Shown: positions 1 to 9,593, counted from the stretch's first letter. The stretch is DNA of 42,399 nt from Geminocystis sp. M7585_C2015_104 (GCA_015295805.1 DVEF01000101.1:1-42399), one strand, 5' to 3'. Notes: generated by a model not told the origin, from the letters alone. Numbers and translations: made by a program.

Positions 1-76
1 ATGTAACCCCATCATACCCCCGATTGTAGCAAAAAAAGGGGAAACTGTCAAGGGGTGTGGGGAGGAAAGTGGGGGT

Positions 77-532
77 TTAGAGGGATTGAATGGTTTTTAG
101 GGCTTCTTGGACATGGGCTTTGACGTCGAAGAGAGAGTTGAAAATGTGTCGGATGATGCCGTTTTTGTCGATGACATAGGTGACTCTACCGGGAAGGAAG
201 AAGAGGGCGTTGGGCACACCGTATAGTTTCCTAACCAGGTTGTTTTCGTCACTGAGGAGGGGAAAGGGGAGTTGGTATTTGCCGGCAAATTGGCGATGGG
301 ATTGGGGAGAATCACCGCTGATGCCGATAACCTCAGCGCCAGCCTCTTGAAATACTTGGTAATTATCCCTGAATGTACAGGATTCCATGGTACAACCGGG
401 AGTGTCGTCTTTGGGGTAGAAAAACAAGACAACGGCTTTTTTGCCGAGAAAGTCACTAAGACGAACTATCTTACCATCCGCACTGGGCAGGGCAAAATCT
501 GGTGCTTTGTCTCCAACCTTTAAGCTAGTCAT
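77..532 (-). CDS. bcp: Thioredoxin-dependent peroxiredoxin, PrxQ/BCP type
   Basis: A 151-residue cytosolic peroxidase that reduces hydrogen peroxide and organic hydroperoxides, with thioredoxin as the usual donor. The active-site stretch [15 protein letters not shown] gives the peroxidatic Cys47 and a resolving Cys52 five residues later, the classical BCP arrangement with both cysteines on one helix. The length fits the family and there is no signal peptide. The start is the ATG at 532, giving [13 protein letters not shown]. The gene is divergent from trhO, with about 95 bp between them. A second, exported PrxQ with a differently placed resolving Cys lies at 21708-22271. The family call is firm; the electron donor is inferred from the family. 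Confidence 0.95.
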   Translation of the reverse strand: MTSLKVGDKAPDFALPSADGKIVRLSDFLGKKAVVLFFYPKDDTPGCTMESCTFRDNYQVFQEAGAEVIGISGDSPQSHRQFAGKYQLPFPLLSDENNLVRKLYGVPNALFFLPGRVTYVIDKNGIIRHIFNSLFDVKAHVQEALKTIQSL

Positions 533-626
533 AATCTAAAGGAAAATGGCTAATAAGATAATAACTAATTTGAAGATTAATTGTATCTCACCACCCACAG
601 GGGTTATGATAATAAGAGGAGGCTAG

Positions 627-1412
627 ATGGCAAGTGGCAAACAGGAATTTATGAATCTAACTTTGGCGTCGTTTTATCGGTTTTTGCCTTTGGAGAATCT
701 GAGGGATTTACAGGAGAAAATGTTGACGTGGTGTAACCAGGAGGGGATAAGGGGCACTATTTTGTTGGCGTCAGAGGGAATAAATGCTAATATTGTGGGG
801 GAAAGGCAAAAGCTGGATGTGGTGATTGACCAGATAAAAAAAATACTCAACTGTGAGGATATAGAAGTTAAATATGCCCCGGTAACAGACTACCCCTTTA
901 GGAAAATGAAGGTGAAAATAAAAAGGGAAATTATCACTTTTGGCCCAGGGGCAAATCCAAATGAAAGGGTGGGCATATATGTGGCAGCAAAGGATTGGAA
1001 TGACTTAATCTCTCAACCAGATGTAAAAGTGATAGATACTAGGAATGAGTATGAGGTGAAAATTGGAACTTTTAAAGGCGCTATTAACCCCCATATCCAC
1101 TCTTTTAGACAATTAAGGGAGTATATAGAGAAAAATTTAGAACCCCAGAAAGATACCAAAATAGCAATGTTTTGTACAGGGGGAATTCGCTGTGAAAAGG
1201 CGACTGCCTATATGTTAAACAGGGGGTTTAAGGAAGTTTATCACCTGAAGGGAGGTATTTTAAAATATCTAGAGGAAATACCACCAGAAAAGAGTTTGTG
1301 GGAAGGGGAGTGTTTCGTCTTCGATGACAGGGTGGCAGTGAAACATGGCCTAGAAAAGGGAAGTTATAAACTGGACAGTAAAACAGGAAATCCTATTCCT
1401 ATTGAGGGTTAG
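627..1412 (+). CDS. trhO: tRNA uridine(34) hydroxylase (rhodanese-like), TrhO
   Basis: The 261-residue product matches the TrhO/YceA family, which makes 5-hydroxyuridine at the wobble position of tRNAs. An N-terminal ferredoxin-like domain (about 10-105) precedes a rhodanese domain (about 115-220). The catalytic loop reads MFCTGGIRCEK, with Cys183 as the expected active Cys and Cys189 in the second conserved position. The start is well supported by AGAGGAGG five to twelve bases upstream of the ATG at 627. It precedes the HATPase-like gene by 22 bp and may share its transcript. Nearly all arginines here are AGG/AGA rather than CGN. Confidence 0.93.
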   Translation: MASGKQEFMNLTLASFYRFLPLENLRDLQEKMLTWCNQEGIRGTILLASEGINANIVGERQKLDVVIDQIKKILNCEDIEVKYAPVTDYPFRKMKVKIKREIITFGPGANPNERVGIYVAAKDWNDLISQPDVKVIDTRNEYEVKIGTFKGAINPHIHSFRQLREYIEKNLEPQKDTKIAMFCTGGIRCEKATAYMLNRGFKEVYHLKGGILKYLEEIPPEKSLWEGECFVFDDRVAVKHGLEKGSYKLDSKTGNPIPIEG

Positions 1413-1434
1413 TGGAGTTTAAGGGAAGGAGAAA

Positions 1435-2031
1435 ATGCTGATATTGGGAGATTTTATCCAACAATTTCCCCCAGAGAGGGATTCCCTGGAATTGACTTTT
1501 ACTCCCACATCTGTGCCCCTGAAAAAACGCTGGCGAAACAACAGACTATCCGCCCACTTTATAGCAGACTATTTTACCACTTTTTTGCCTCTGGATGACA
1601 GTGACGCTGAACAACAAAAGAGAATTCAAGAAAGTAAGTCAGCAGTGTCGTATATAGCAAACGAGTTGTTAGAGAATGCAATGAAATACAATTATGAAGA
1701 AGCACAAACACAGGTGAAATTCGGTGTTCATTTTTTGGGCAATGAGAGTCTGATAGCAGTGGTTTTTGCAACTAACGGTATAAGTGCAAAAAGACGGGAG
1801 AAATTGGAGAATTTCATCCATAAACTCTTTTCTAGTGATCCGGAACAATTATACATGGAACACATAGAAAAGGCAGCAAATGACTGTCATGAGGAAGAGG
1901 ATTCCTGCGGGTTGGGATTGTTGACGATGATTAATGATTATAATGCCAAACTGGGGTGGAAATTTGAAGAGGTGAGTAGGGGGGAAAGAAAATTCTATAT
2001 GGTAACAACAATGGTACAAATAGAGGTATAA
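1435..2031 (+). CDS. HATPase-fold protein, SiaB/DUF6272-like (anti-sigma-factor-kinase type)
   Basis: A 198-residue soluble protein with a GHKL ATPase signature. An N-box-like ANELLENAMKYN lies at about 75-86 and a G-box-like SCGLGLLTM near 157-165, but there is no HisKA domain. This looks like the DUF6272 group, which includes the Pseudomonas kinase SiaB and cyanobacterial slr1658-type proteins. By family analogy it would phosphorylate or bind a STAS-domain partner, and the next gene (2080-2433) encodes one. AAGGGAAGGAG sits just before the ATG at 1435. The fold assignment is fairly secure. The subfamily is recalled, not searched, and the regulated target is unknown. Confidence 0.7.
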   Translation: MLILGDFIQQFPPERDSLELTFTPTSVPLKKRWRNNRLSAHFIADYFTTFLPLDDSDAEQQKRIQESKSAVSYIANELLENAMKYNYEEAQTQVKFGVHFLGNESLIAVVFATNGISAKRREKLENFIHKLFSSDPEQLYMEHIEKAANDCHEEEDSCGLGLLTMINDYNAKLGWKFEEVSRGERKFYMVTTMVQIEV

Positions 2032-2079
2032 ATTGGAATATAATAAGTCCAAGTTATTGGAAGGGAAAGTGAAAGGGAA

Positions 2080-2433
2080 ATGGAGAGAAAAAGAATAGAG
2101 GGGATAGACTATGTGGTAGAATTTGAGCCGGAGAAAGTTTGTGTGAATTTCAAGGGGGAATTAAGTTTGGGAGGGCCTCAAGAATATTCACCAATAAGAG
2201 AATTGTTAGAGGCGGTGGCGGAGGAAGAGCCAGAAAATATGACTATTGATCTGAGGGATTTGCACTTTTTAAATAGTTCCGGAATTAGCATGCTGTCTAA
2301 ATTCATAATAGGGCTGAGAAAGAGAAAAAAAATTCAACTAACCATACTAGGATCAGAGCAAATACCGTGGCAAAAAAAATCCCTAAAAAACTTCCAAAAG
2401 TTCCTCCCAGGACTAAAGTTGGAAATAAGCTAA
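2080..2433 (+). CDS. STAS-domain protein, anti-sigma-factor-antagonist-like
   Basis: A 117-residue protein made almost wholly of a STAS-like domain: a beta-rich start with VCVNFKGELSLGG, then MTIDLRDLHFLNSSGISML. Ser66-Ser67 in LNSSGIS correspond to the place where SpoIIAA/RsbV proteins are phosphorylated. It follows the HATPase-fold gene by 48 bp, and the two form a natural kinase/antagonist pair. The ATG at 2080 is preceded by GAAAGGGAA. The C-terminal tail is lysine-rich. No adjacent sigma factor or PP2C phosphatase is present, so the output is unknown. Synechocystis slr1658/slr1659 is a similar pair from memory. Confidence 0.75.
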   Translation: MERKRIEGIDYVVEFEPEKVCVNFKGELSLGGPQEYSPIRELLEAVAEEEPENMTIDLRDLHFLNSSGISMLSKFIIGLRKRKKIQLTILGSEQIPWQKKSLKNFQKFLPGLKLEIS

Positions 2434-2452
2434 TAGAAGGGGGATGTAGAAT

Positions 2453-2920
2453 TTAATAGCTGAGTTTGGCAAAAAGGGGGGTAAAAAAAAGAGAACTACA
2501 TACGCCTAAAAGTAGTCCCACCAAAACTTGAAAAGGGGTATGACCCAATAGTTCTTTCAGCCTTTCCTCATTGAATTTCTCATTACGTAGTTCATCCATA
2601 ATCTGATTAAGAATACGGGCTTGTTTGCCAGCGGCTTGTCTGACACCGGCGGCATCATACATGACAATAAGAGCAAACACAGTGGCAATGGCGAATTCGG
2701 GGGAATTCCATCCTAAAGTTTGTCCAACGCCAGTAGCAAGAGCGCCTACAAGAGCAGAATGGGCACTAGGCATACCACCGGTGCTAACAAGGAAACGGAA
2801 ACTGAATTTACGATGGCTGATGGTATCCACCCAGACTTTAATAATCTGGGCGAGGACACAGGTAAGAAGGGGTATAACAAGTAATTGGTTGGTAAGGATT
2901 GCCCTAAAAACGTCCATCAT
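2453..2920 (-). CDS. Divergent PAP2 family membrane protein (DUF212)
   Basis: A 155-residue polytopic membrane protein of the divergent PAP2 family, distantly related to PA-phosphatase and haloperoxidase enzymes. Conserved motifs are present: STGGMPSAHSALVGAL near 47-62, and VMYDAAGVRQAAGKQA near 86-101. About four hydrophobic segments can be seen. It starts at the ATG at 2920, five bases after the crtE stop, so the two are almost certainly co-transcribed. The PSAH and YDAxGVR motifs suggest phosphate-ester chemistry. Its substrate is not known. A prenyl-diphosphate-related role is only a guess from the crtE linkage. Confidence 0.85.
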   Translation of the reverse strand: MMDVFRAILTNQLLVIPLLTCVLAQIIKVWVDTISHRKFSFRFLVSTGGMPSAHSALVGALATGVGQTLGWNSPEFAIATVFALIVMYDAAGVRQAAGKQARILNQIMDELRNEKFNEERLKELLGHTPFQVLVGLLLGVCSSLFFTPLFAKLSY

Positions 2921-2925
2921 GGGGA

Positions 2926-3849
2926 TTAGTTACTGCGGTTGACGACATACTCGGCAATAGCGCGAAGGGGGGTAGCCTTTTCCCCGTAGAAGGAGAGTTG
3001 TTGGATGGCGGCATCAACTAATTCTTGGGCTTTCTGACGGGAGACTTCCACTCCCCACAGTCGAGGATAGGTGGCTTTTTGGGCGGAGACGTCTTTACCG
3101 GCGGTTTTGCCTAACTGTTCGGTGGTGGCAGTAACATCCAAGATGTCATCTATAATTTGGAAGGCTAAACCGATGTTTTGGGCATAAACAGAAAGACGTT
3201 GTAAATCTTCCTGTTGAGCGCCAGCTAAGACTGCCCCACAGGAGACACAGGCTTCCAGGAGGGCACCAGTTTTACGACGGTGGATGGAAGTCAACATTTC
3301 TGCGGTGATGTCAGTTTTCCCCTCGCATTCTAAGTCTAACACTTGCCCTCCTACTAGTCCCTTTGCACCCACGGCTTCACCGAGAATAGCCAAAACCCTT
3401 ACTACCCTTTCTGGTGGTACTCCAGTAGTATTTTTAGCGACATATTCAAAGGAATAAGCCAACAAACCATCCCCTGCCAGGATAGCAATGTCTTCCCCAT
3501 AAACCTTGTGGTTTGTAGGACGCCCTCTCCTATAATCATCATTGTCCATGGCAGGCAAATCGTCATGGATCAGAGACATGGTGTGTATCATTTCTAGGGC
3601 GATGGCAGTGGGCATAGCCACCTCTTCCGTTTGCCCTAACAATTCTGCAGTAGCCAGACACAAAATGGGGCGTAGACGCTTACCCCCCGCCAGGAGGGAG
3701 TAACGCATGGCCTCATATATTTTAGCAGGATCGCCTATGGGCAAGGAGGCATCCAGTGCTCTTTCTATCTTTTCCTTCTTTTCCTGGAGATACTGTTGTA
3801 GGTTGAAGTGCTCGGTGTTGCCTGTGGGTTTTACTCCTAATGGTATCAT
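2926..3849 (-). CDS. crtE: Geranylgeranyl/farnesyl diphosphate synthase
   Basis: A trans-isoprenyl diphosphate synthase that condenses IPP with allylic diphosphates. It supplies precursors for carotenoids, the chlorophyll phytyl tail and quinones. The first Asp-rich motif is [15 protein letters not shown] and the second is [11 protein letters not shown], followed by GKTAGKD. DDxxxxD in the first motif is typical of short-chain bacterial enzymes. I chose the ATG at 3849 (307 aa, [10 protein letters not shown]). An in-frame TTG at 3891 would add 14 residues. Neither has a clear Shine-Dalgarno sequence. The gene is divergent from icd and overlaps none of its neighbours; the PAP2-like gene follows five bases later. 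The exact chain length cannot be fixed from sequence alone; GGPP is expected in cyanobacteria. Confidence 0.92.
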   Translation of the reverse strand: MIPLGVKPTGNTEHFNLQQYLQEKKEKIERALDASLPIGDPAKIYEAMRYSLLAGGKRLRPILCLATAELLGQTEEVAMPTAIALEMIHTMSLIHDDLPAMDNDDYRRGRPTNHKVYGEDIAILAGDGLLAYSFEYVAKNTTGVPPERVVRVLAILGEAVGAKGLVGGQVLDLECEGKTDITAEMLTSIHRRKTGALLEACVSCGAVLAGAQQEDLQRLSVYAQNIGLAFQIIDDILDVTATTEQLGKTAGKDVSAQKATYPRLWGVEVSRQKAQELVDAAIQQLSFYGEKATPLRAIAEYVVNRSN

Positions 3850-3938
3850 TGTGGGAACTTGAGTTACACAATAGAGAGGCTTTGTAGTCAATTATCAACG
3901 ATTGGGGACGATAGATCAAGAAAGTGGGGTAGAGGGGA

Positions 3939-3944
3939 TATAAT
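3939..3944 (+). promoter_or_regulatory. Candidate -10 element for icd
   Basis: A perfect TATAAT lies 39 bp upstream of the icd ATG, in the icd-crtE divergent gap. No convincing -35 hexamer sits at 17 bp. A second candidate, TATAGT at 3973-3978 with TTGCCA at 3952-3957, would leave a nearly leaderless message. Both are motif matches only. Confidence 0.35.
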
Positions 3945-3983
3945 ATTGCATTTGCCAAGTGTAGATACTGTGTATAGTAGGAA

Positions 3984-5411
3984 ATGTTTGAGAAGATAAC
4001 GCCTCCAGAGAGGGGGGGGAAGATTCAGTTTAACAATGGACAGCCCATAGTGCCCGATGAGCCTATAATTCCCTATATTAGGGGGGATGGGATAGGAGTG
4101 GACATTTGGCCTGCCACAGAGAGGGTGATTGATGCGGCGGTGGAGAGGGCCTATGGTGGCAAGAGGAAGATACATTGGTTTAAGGTGTATGCGGGGGATG
4201 AGGCTTGTGAGAAATATGGGGCTTATCAGTACCTCCCCGAGGATACCATCAATGCCATTAGAGAATATGGTATAGCCATAAAGGGACCGTTAACTACACC
4301 TGTAGGTGGGGGGATTCGCTCATTAAACGTAGCCTTAAGACAGATTTTTGATCTATACGCCTGTGTACGTCCTTGTCGTTATTATGAGGGCACACCATCC
4401 CCCCATAGGAATCCAGAAAAGCTAGATGTGATTGTTTACAGAGAGAATACAGAAGATATCTACTTGGGGATAGAATGGCAGGAGGGGTCAGAAATAGGAC
4501 AGAAACTCATTAAAATTCTGAACGAGGAGTTAATACCTGCTACCCCTGAACACAAAAACAAGAGGATTCCCCCGGATGCCGGCATTGGAGTTAAACCCAT
4601 CAGTAAAAGGGGTAGCCAAAGGTTGATTCGTCGTGCTATCCAACATGCCCTCAGACTCCCTAAACCCAAACGGGTGGTGACTTTAGTACACAAAGGTAAC
4701 ATCATGAAGTACACAGAGGGAGCATTTCGTGACTGGGGGTATGAGTTGGCCACCACGGAATTTCGGGCAGACTGTGTTACCGAGAGGGAATCCTGGATTT
4801 TAAGCAACAAGGAGGCCAATCCTCACATCACCATTGAAGAGAATGCCCGTCAAATAGAACCGAGTTATGATACCCTCACTCCCGAAAAACGAGCTCAGGT
4901 GTGTGAGGAGGTGAAAAGGGTATTAGACTCCATTTGGACTACCCATGGCAATGGCCAATGGCGGGATAAAGTCCTGGTCAACGACCGGATTGCTGACAAT
5001 ATTTTTCAACAAATCCAAACTCGTCCCGAGGAGTATTCCATCCTAGCCACCATGAATTTGAACGGGGATTACCTCTCCGACGCGGCGGCTGCTATTGTTG
5101 GCGGCTTAGGCATGAGTCCTGGTGCCAACATTGGTGACAATTGTGCTATATTTGAGGCGACCCATGGCACAGCCCCCAAACATGCGGGGTTAGACAGGGT
5201 AAATCCCGCTTCTCTGATTCTCTCCGGGGTGATGATGTTGGACTTCATGGGTTGGCAGGAGGCTGCTGATTTAATTCGTCATGGTATTAGTAGGGCCATT
5301 GCTTCCAGACAGGTCACTTATGATTTAGCCCGTCTTATGACTCCCCCCGTCTCTCCCCCCTTAAAATGTTCTGAGTTTGCCCAGGCTATTATCCATCATT
5401 TTTCCTCTTAA
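3984..5411 (+). CDS. icd: Isocitrate dehydrogenase (NADP+)
   Basis: Oxidative decarboxylation of isocitrate to 2-oxoglutarate, the carbon skeleton for ammonium assimilation in cyanobacteria. At 475 residues it is the normal cyanobacterial length. The substrate-loop Ser113 ([13 protein letters not shown]) is present; this is the residue phosphorylated in E. coli Icd. [21 protein letters not shown]-like sequence near the C-terminus carries the cofactor-binding region. The start is the ATG at 3984, with only a weak AGGA upstream. Eight consecutive Gs at 4012-4019 fall inside codons 9-12. The gene is divergent from crtE. Confidence 0.97.
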   Translation: MFEKITPPERGGKIQFNNGQPIVPDEPIIPYIRGDGIGVDIWPATERVIDAAVERAYGGKRKIHWFKVYAGDEACEKYGAYQYLPEDTINAIREYGIAIKGPLTTPVGGGIRSLNVALRQIFDLYACVRPCRYYEGTPSPHRNPEKLDVIVYRENTEDIYLGIEWQEGSEIGQKLIKILNEELIPATPEHKNKRIPPDAGIGVKPISKRGSQRLIRRAIQHALRLPKPKRVVTLVHKGNIMKYTEGAFRDWGYELATTEFRADCVTERESWILSNKEANPHITIEENARQIEPSYDTLTPEKRAQVCEEVKRVLDSIWTTHGNGQWRDKVLVNDRIADNIFQQIQTRPEEYSILATMNLNGDYLSDAAAAIVGGLGMSPGANIGDNCAIFEATHGTAPKHAGLDRVNPASLILSGVMMLDFMGWQEAADLIRHGISRAIASRQVTYDLARLMTPPVSPPLKCSEFAQAIIHHFSS

Positions 5412-5448
5412 CCCAGGGTTTACAACTGGATATTAACACTTAATATTT

Positions 5449-5472
5449 GGCCCTTGGAGGCCTATTTTTTTT
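5449..5472 (+). terminator. Possible intrinsic terminator after icd
   Basis: A short GGCC/GGCC stem (5449-5452 with 5459-5462, 6-base loop) is followed by a run of eight Ts at 5465-5472. The stem is weak, but the position 38 bp after the icd stop is right. Confidence 0.45.
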
Positions 5473-5610
5473 AGACCATCTCGTCAGAAACCCCGGGGAA
5501 ACTTTAAGAAAAATTAGTAAAAAAAAGGTAAAAATAAGGGATAATACTGATTGCAGCTGGAGGAAAAACAATTAACATCGTAGCTAGGGAGGGAGACAGA
5601 GAGGAAAAAC

Positions 5611-6645
5611 ATGAAGACGGGATTGCTCATGAGTGGGAAGACGGAAGCCAGAGTGGAAAAGCCCTGGTGGAATCGTCCTCTGATTGGGGAGAGGACACTA
5701 TGTGAGTATTTATTTAAAGGCCATTCCCGTCTGCAGATTTGTAAGGAGGTAGTCTCTCTCCACGATTATTATTTAGAAGTTTTAGGGGGGGTCACTGTTA
5801 ATTTAAGGGCACTTTTTAACGAAAAATTCAGCCAGCCTGGTTTTCTTATTTTTGCTCGCCTTCAGGCCTATTTTCAGCGGTATTATGAGTCTAACAATCA
5901 CTACATTTTGGTGGGGAAGGAGTTGTTCAAAACTGTAATAGACAACATAGAAATTCTGCAGAAAATTCAGAGTATAGAAGATACTGCTACCAGCGAAGAA
6001 GCCCAAGAATTTTTCCAGGAGGTATTCAGGCTAGTAAGGGAGAATCATCACAAATTAATCTTTCAGGAAAAACTCAACAAACTGGAGACACAATTCCGGG
6101 GAAAAGTGGAAGATGAAAAAGAGCAGAAATTGATAAGCAACTATAGTAGCTGTTACCGCAAAGTATCGGAGATAGACAGTTTAATTAACTTCATCGAGTT
6201 GTTAAAAACAGAAAAGCTAAACAACTGGGAGGTGTTTGCTAAAATCAAAAAGTTTCTCCACTGTCAACAGGTGGAATCCTTGGAGACTTTGAAACCCCTA
6301 TTGTTGTTTACAAAAACAGAGGAAACATTTTTCCTCTCCCTGGCGGATAGGATTCTACACATGAGAGAAGATAAGGAGACTCAGCTGACAAACATAGCAA
6401 GAATTATCCAATATATAGGGTTAAATGACAAATACGCCCAGATTTATCCTCAATTCCAGCTATTTCTCCGCCAGTTGAGGAAATGGGAAAAGGTGTACCA
6501 TTCTATCACCTCCATCAGAAATCAGTATGACGGCAATCAATTTATTATCCCCCCCAGTTTCAAAACCAGACTACCAGGGTTTGAATTATATAAAACCTAC
6601 CATGACTATCTGGAACATGCCCATTTTGTCAAGATGATCTATTAG
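5611..6645 (+). CDS. Uncharacterised soluble helical protein
   Basis: A 344-residue protein that I do not recognise. It has no signal peptide and no membrane segment. Most of it looks alpha-helical, with charged stretches (for example residues 110-180, rich in Glu, Lys and Gln) and little glycine. No nucleotide-binding or metal motif stands out. GAGAGGAAAAAC precedes the ATG at 5611; an internal Met at codon 7 is an alternative start. It lies upstream of the DUF928 and sigma-factor genes on the same strand, 84 bp before the first, so it may belong to that group. Its function is unknown. Confidence 0.7.
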   Translation: MKTGLLMSGKTEARVEKPWWNRPLIGERTLCEYLFKGHSRLQICKEVVSLHDYYLEVLGGVTVNLRALFNEKFSQPGFLIFARLQAYFQRYYESNNHYILVGKELFKTVIDNIEILQKIQSIEDTATSEEAQEFFQEVFRLVRENHHKLIFQEKLNKLETQFRGKVEDEKEQKLISNYSSCYRKVSEIDSLINFIELLKTEKLNNWEVFAKIKKFLHCQQVESLETLKPLLLFTKTEETFFLSLADRILHMREDKETQLTNIARIIQYIGLNDKYAQIYPQFQLFLRQLRKWEKVYHSITSIRNQYDGNQFIIPPSFKTRLPGFELYKTYHDYLEHAHFVKMIY

Positions 6646-6729
6646 CAAATAAACAATAGTTTAAATATTTCCTCAGGCCTTATAGTTCCCCTGCTAGAAT
6701 TAACAATAGGCCTATAAAAACTAATTCTC

Positions 6730-7548
6730 ATGTCAGCCATGGGGAAACTCACAAAGAGGTATAGTGGGGCGGGGGTTGGTTTTGCTACCATTATGGTTTT
6801 TTGCTGTGTATCTCTCCTCCACAGTCAGACTACTATAGCTACAACCACAACTACGACTATCATAAAGCCCAATAGCCAAGCCGGCAGGGAGAAACTAAAC
6901 CCCGGGTTGAAATTAAAACTGCCACCCCCCCCGCCAACTGGTACACCCATAGGTAGTAATAGAAGCCAAACCAGGGGTGCAACACGCTCGATTTCCACCT
7001 GTAATCTAAGCAATCCTTTATTAGTGGCCTTAACTGCCAATCAGGGGAATGACTACACTCTCCATCGCTACCCCCATTTTTGGTTTTACCTACTTGTCCC
7101 TACCACTAAGATAACAAATCTGGAATTCACTCTTAAAGACACCACCAACCAAAAAATGACTTACCACCCACCCCTTGAGGCTGATTCCACCGGCTTATTC
7201 AGGATTTCTCTTCCTAAGAAAACTGAATTTGCCCTAAAGGATGGGGAAAACTATACTTGGGAGTTGAAAATAGTCTGTCAGGAGGGGAAACGCGGGGTAG
7301 AGGCAACAGTGACGGGAGGCATTCAAAAATTGGCAACCACCCCCGAATTGGAGTTGCAACTCAGTAAATTGTCTCCCCTGGAAAGATATGAACTCTATAG
7401 AGATAATAACTTATGGTATGATGCCGTGGACGAACTGGCACGATTGTATCAGGACAATATAGACAACCTTGTTATCAGGGAAAAATGGCAGAGTCTGTTG
7501 AAACTTCTACAATTACAAGATCTGTCTTTTCAGCCTAAGGGCGGTTAG
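6730..7548 (+). CDS. Secreted DUF928 domain protein
   Basis: The 272-residue product has a hydrophobic N-terminal segment (about residues 13-31, VGFATIMVFCCVSLLH) that acts as a signal peptide or anchor. A Thr-rich linker (TTTTTTII) and a proline-rich stretch (KLPPPPPTGTP) follow. The rest resembles DUF928, a cyanobacterial family of presumed periplasmic proteins: a beta-sandwich-like part (about 85-200) followed by a helical end with LSPLERYELYRDNNLWYDAVDELARL. Translation starts at the ATG at 6730 or at Met4. It is 36 bp upstream of a sigma-factor gene. DUF928 genes are often found near sigma factors and DUF1822/CHAT proteins in cyanobacteria, from memory. Its biochemical role is unknown. 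Confidence 0.75.
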   Translation: MSAMGKLTKRYSGAGVGFATIMVFCCVSLLHSQTTIATTTTTTIIKPNSQAGREKLNPGLKLKLPPPPPTGTPIGSNRSQTRGATRSISTCNLSNPLLVALTANQGNDYTLHRYPHFWFYLLVPTTKITNLEFTLKDTTNQKMTYHPPLEADSTGLFRISLPKKTEFALKDGENYTWELKIVCQEGKRGVEATVTGGIQKLATTPELELQLSKLSPLERYELYRDNNLWYDAVDELARLYQDNIDNLVIREKWQSLLKLLQLQDLSFQPKGG

Positions 7549-7584
7549 TATAACAGTTGATTTCAAGAAAAATAGCCACACACC

Positions 7585-8775
7585 ATGCAGCCGAGAAATG
7601 ACTTAATGGACTTGTTTTCCACCTTTATACAATTTTCTGGGGATAGGTTTGGGGGATGGCTAACCGATTTTAGACTTAGGAGGAATATAGAAAAAATTCT
7701 TCAACAGGAGGAATCCAGAAGCATCAACGAGAAATTCTTAGCCCTCCACTTCTATAGACAATGGCTTCATTGCCCCAATTCCCTAGCAAGAAACCATCTC
7801 CTCGCCTATCTGCAAGAACCCTGTTATTTGACCGCCCTGAACGTTTTTAGGAAATTTCCTCATCTTCCTTATACTTTATCAGATTATTTTCAAATTTGCA
7901 TAGCTAACTATGAAGAAATACTAAGATACTATAAACCAGCCCAGGGCACATCCCTAGTGGGTTTTGCCAGGGTGGGATTCAGGACAATACTTAATAATAG
8001 TTTAAGACAAAAGGCAGCGGCAGACATTTGCACCGACTGGGCGTTGTTGCGCAAAACCAGTAAAAAGAGGCTAATTGCCAGTCTAAAAGAGGCGGGGTTA
8101 GATAGTCTTACTATACAACAGTACTGTTTACTTTTCAGCTGTTTTCAGAGAATTTACACCCCTAATGACAAGAAAACGTCTCAGAAGCTAACATCGCCGC
8201 CGCCGGATGTTTGGGAGAAAATCATTGCTGCCTACCAACAACAGCTGAAAAATTATCCCCAATTATCAGAAAACACAACCCAACTAGAGCCGGAAAAATG
8301 TGCCAAAATACTAAAATACTGTGCCCTACTTATCCGCCAGTATTTATATCCAAAAACAGTTTCCCTAAATGCCGCTATTAACCAAGAGGAATCCGGGGAG
8401 TTATTAGAGACAATTGCCTCTGAGAAATCCTCTCCCCTCCAACAAATTATAGACGCCGAAGAAACCGCTATAAGGGGTAGAATTTACATAGACATCCAAC
8501 AGATACTCACGGAAAGTCTTCGAAAACTTCCCTCTGAATTGTCACGAATACTCGAATTGTACTATAGGGATAATCTTACTCAAAAACACATTGAGCAGCA
8601 AACGGGTATAAAACAATACAATGTCTCCCGCAAATTGGCAAAAGCAAGGGAGATACTTCTAAAGAATCTAATGGCTTGGGTTAAGGATAACCTGAGCATT
8701 GATACAAATATAGATGACATTAAATATTTGGATACAATCTTGGAGGGATGGCTGATTAAACATTACAACTCCTAG
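7585..8775 (+). CDS. Alternative sigma-70 family RNA polymerase sigma factor (group 3/ECF-like, cyanobacterial)
   Basis: A 396-residue protein whose C-terminal part is a clear sigma region 4: LRKLPSELSRILELYYRDNL, then a helix-turn-helix of TQKHIEQQTGIKQYNVSRKL (about 315-360). Upstream, residues about 115-150 (FARVGFRTILNNSLRQK) resemble region 2. The long N-terminal and middle segments are typical of a cyanobacterial sigma subgroup and not of compact ECF factors. No zinc-binding anti-sigma gene lies beside it. The secreted DUF928 protein 36 bp upstream is a candidate partner from position only. The ATG at 7585 has no strong Shine-Dalgarno sequence, which fits translational coupling to the upstream gene. 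Confidence 0.8.
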   Translation: MQPRNDLMDLFSTFIQFSGDRFGGWLTDFRLRRNIEKILQQEESRSINEKFLALHFYRQWLHCPNSLARNHLLAYLQEPCYLTALNVFRKFPHLPYTLSDYFQICIANYEEILRYYKPAQGTSLVGFARVGFRTILNNSLRQKAAADICTDWALLRKTSKKRLIASLKEAGLDSLTIQQYCLLFSCFQRIYTPNDKKTSQKLTSPPPDVWEKIIAAYQQQLKNYPQLSENTTQLEPEKCAKILKYCALLIRQYLYPKTVSLNAAINQEESGELLETIASEKSSPLQQIIDAEETAIRGRIYIDIQQILTESLRKLPSELSRILELYYRDNLTQKHIEQQTGIKQYNVSRKLAKAREILLKNLMAWVKDNLSIDTNIDDIKYLDTILEGWLIKHYNS

Positions 8776-8914
8776 AATTTTTTTACACGAATGTATTTTT
8801 TTGTATTTTTAGACATTTTAAAGGCAATTCATATTAAGAAAAGTAAAGGGTATAAAATAGAAAAAATATAAGGGTTATAATCGAGAAACAAGATGAAGAA
8901 GCCGGAGGGAAGTC

Positions 8915-9346
8915 ATGACAAGAACATTTGTAGAATTCACCCCAGAATATCATACGGGGAATCAAAAAATAGACAAAGAACACCAACAATTGTTTACAAT
9001 TATTAACAGACTGCACAGTGCCATGAAAGAAGGCAAAAGTAAAATCATATTGGGAGAAATACTGGATGAGTTGTTAGAGTATACTGTAAAACATTTCACC
9101 GATGAGGAGTTATACATGTTATCTTATAACTATCCTCGTTATCACGAACACAAGAAAATCCACCAAGAATTGACGGAGAAGGTGAAAAAATTTCGACAAG
9201 AGTTTATGGCGGGTAACAGTTTTATCAGTGTAGAATTGCTGCTTTTCCTCAATAACTGGTTAGCCAGCCACATCAAAGTGGAAGACTTCGCCTACATGAA
9301 ACACATCAGAGAAGTGGAGAAAAACAAACAAGTAGAAGCCGGATGA
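8915..9346 (+). CDS. Bacteriohemerythrin
   Basis: A 143-residue single-domain hemerythrin, an oxygen-binding non-heme diiron protein. All seven expected ligands are visible: His23 (IDKEH), His60 and Glu64 (HFTDEE), His79 and His83 (HEHKKIH), His119 and Asp124 (HIKVED). It is soluble, with no extra signalling domain. GGAGGGA precedes the ATG at 8915. It lies between the sigma factor and an FHA/c-di-GMP protein, separated from the latter by about 250 bp. Oxygen storage, delivery or sensing are all plausible. Confidence 0.93.
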   Translation: MTRTFVEFTPEYHTGNQKIDKEHQQLFTIINRLHSAMKEGKSKIILGEILDELLEYTVKHFTDEELYMLSYNYPRYHEHKKIHQELTEKVKKFRQEFMAGNSFISVELLLFLNNWLASHIKVEDFAYMKHIREVEKNKQVEAG

Positions 9347-9593
9347 TTCTGATTGCCAGTTGTTGTCGATACGAACTAGTTTAGGGGGGTTGTTAAGACT
9401 CTCTTTTTTTTTGCGGTTTATTTCCAGTCATCAAAAATGGGTTATTATATTAGCAGTATTGTCTAGTGAGTAGGTTATGTTGTGACCGGGTTGAAGGCTA
9501 AAACAATTAAATTAAAGAGAGGAACAAATAAAGGAAGGGGAGGAGAAAATTTCGACGACATTTAACTCAACGGCATTTAAAGAGTTACCGGGT

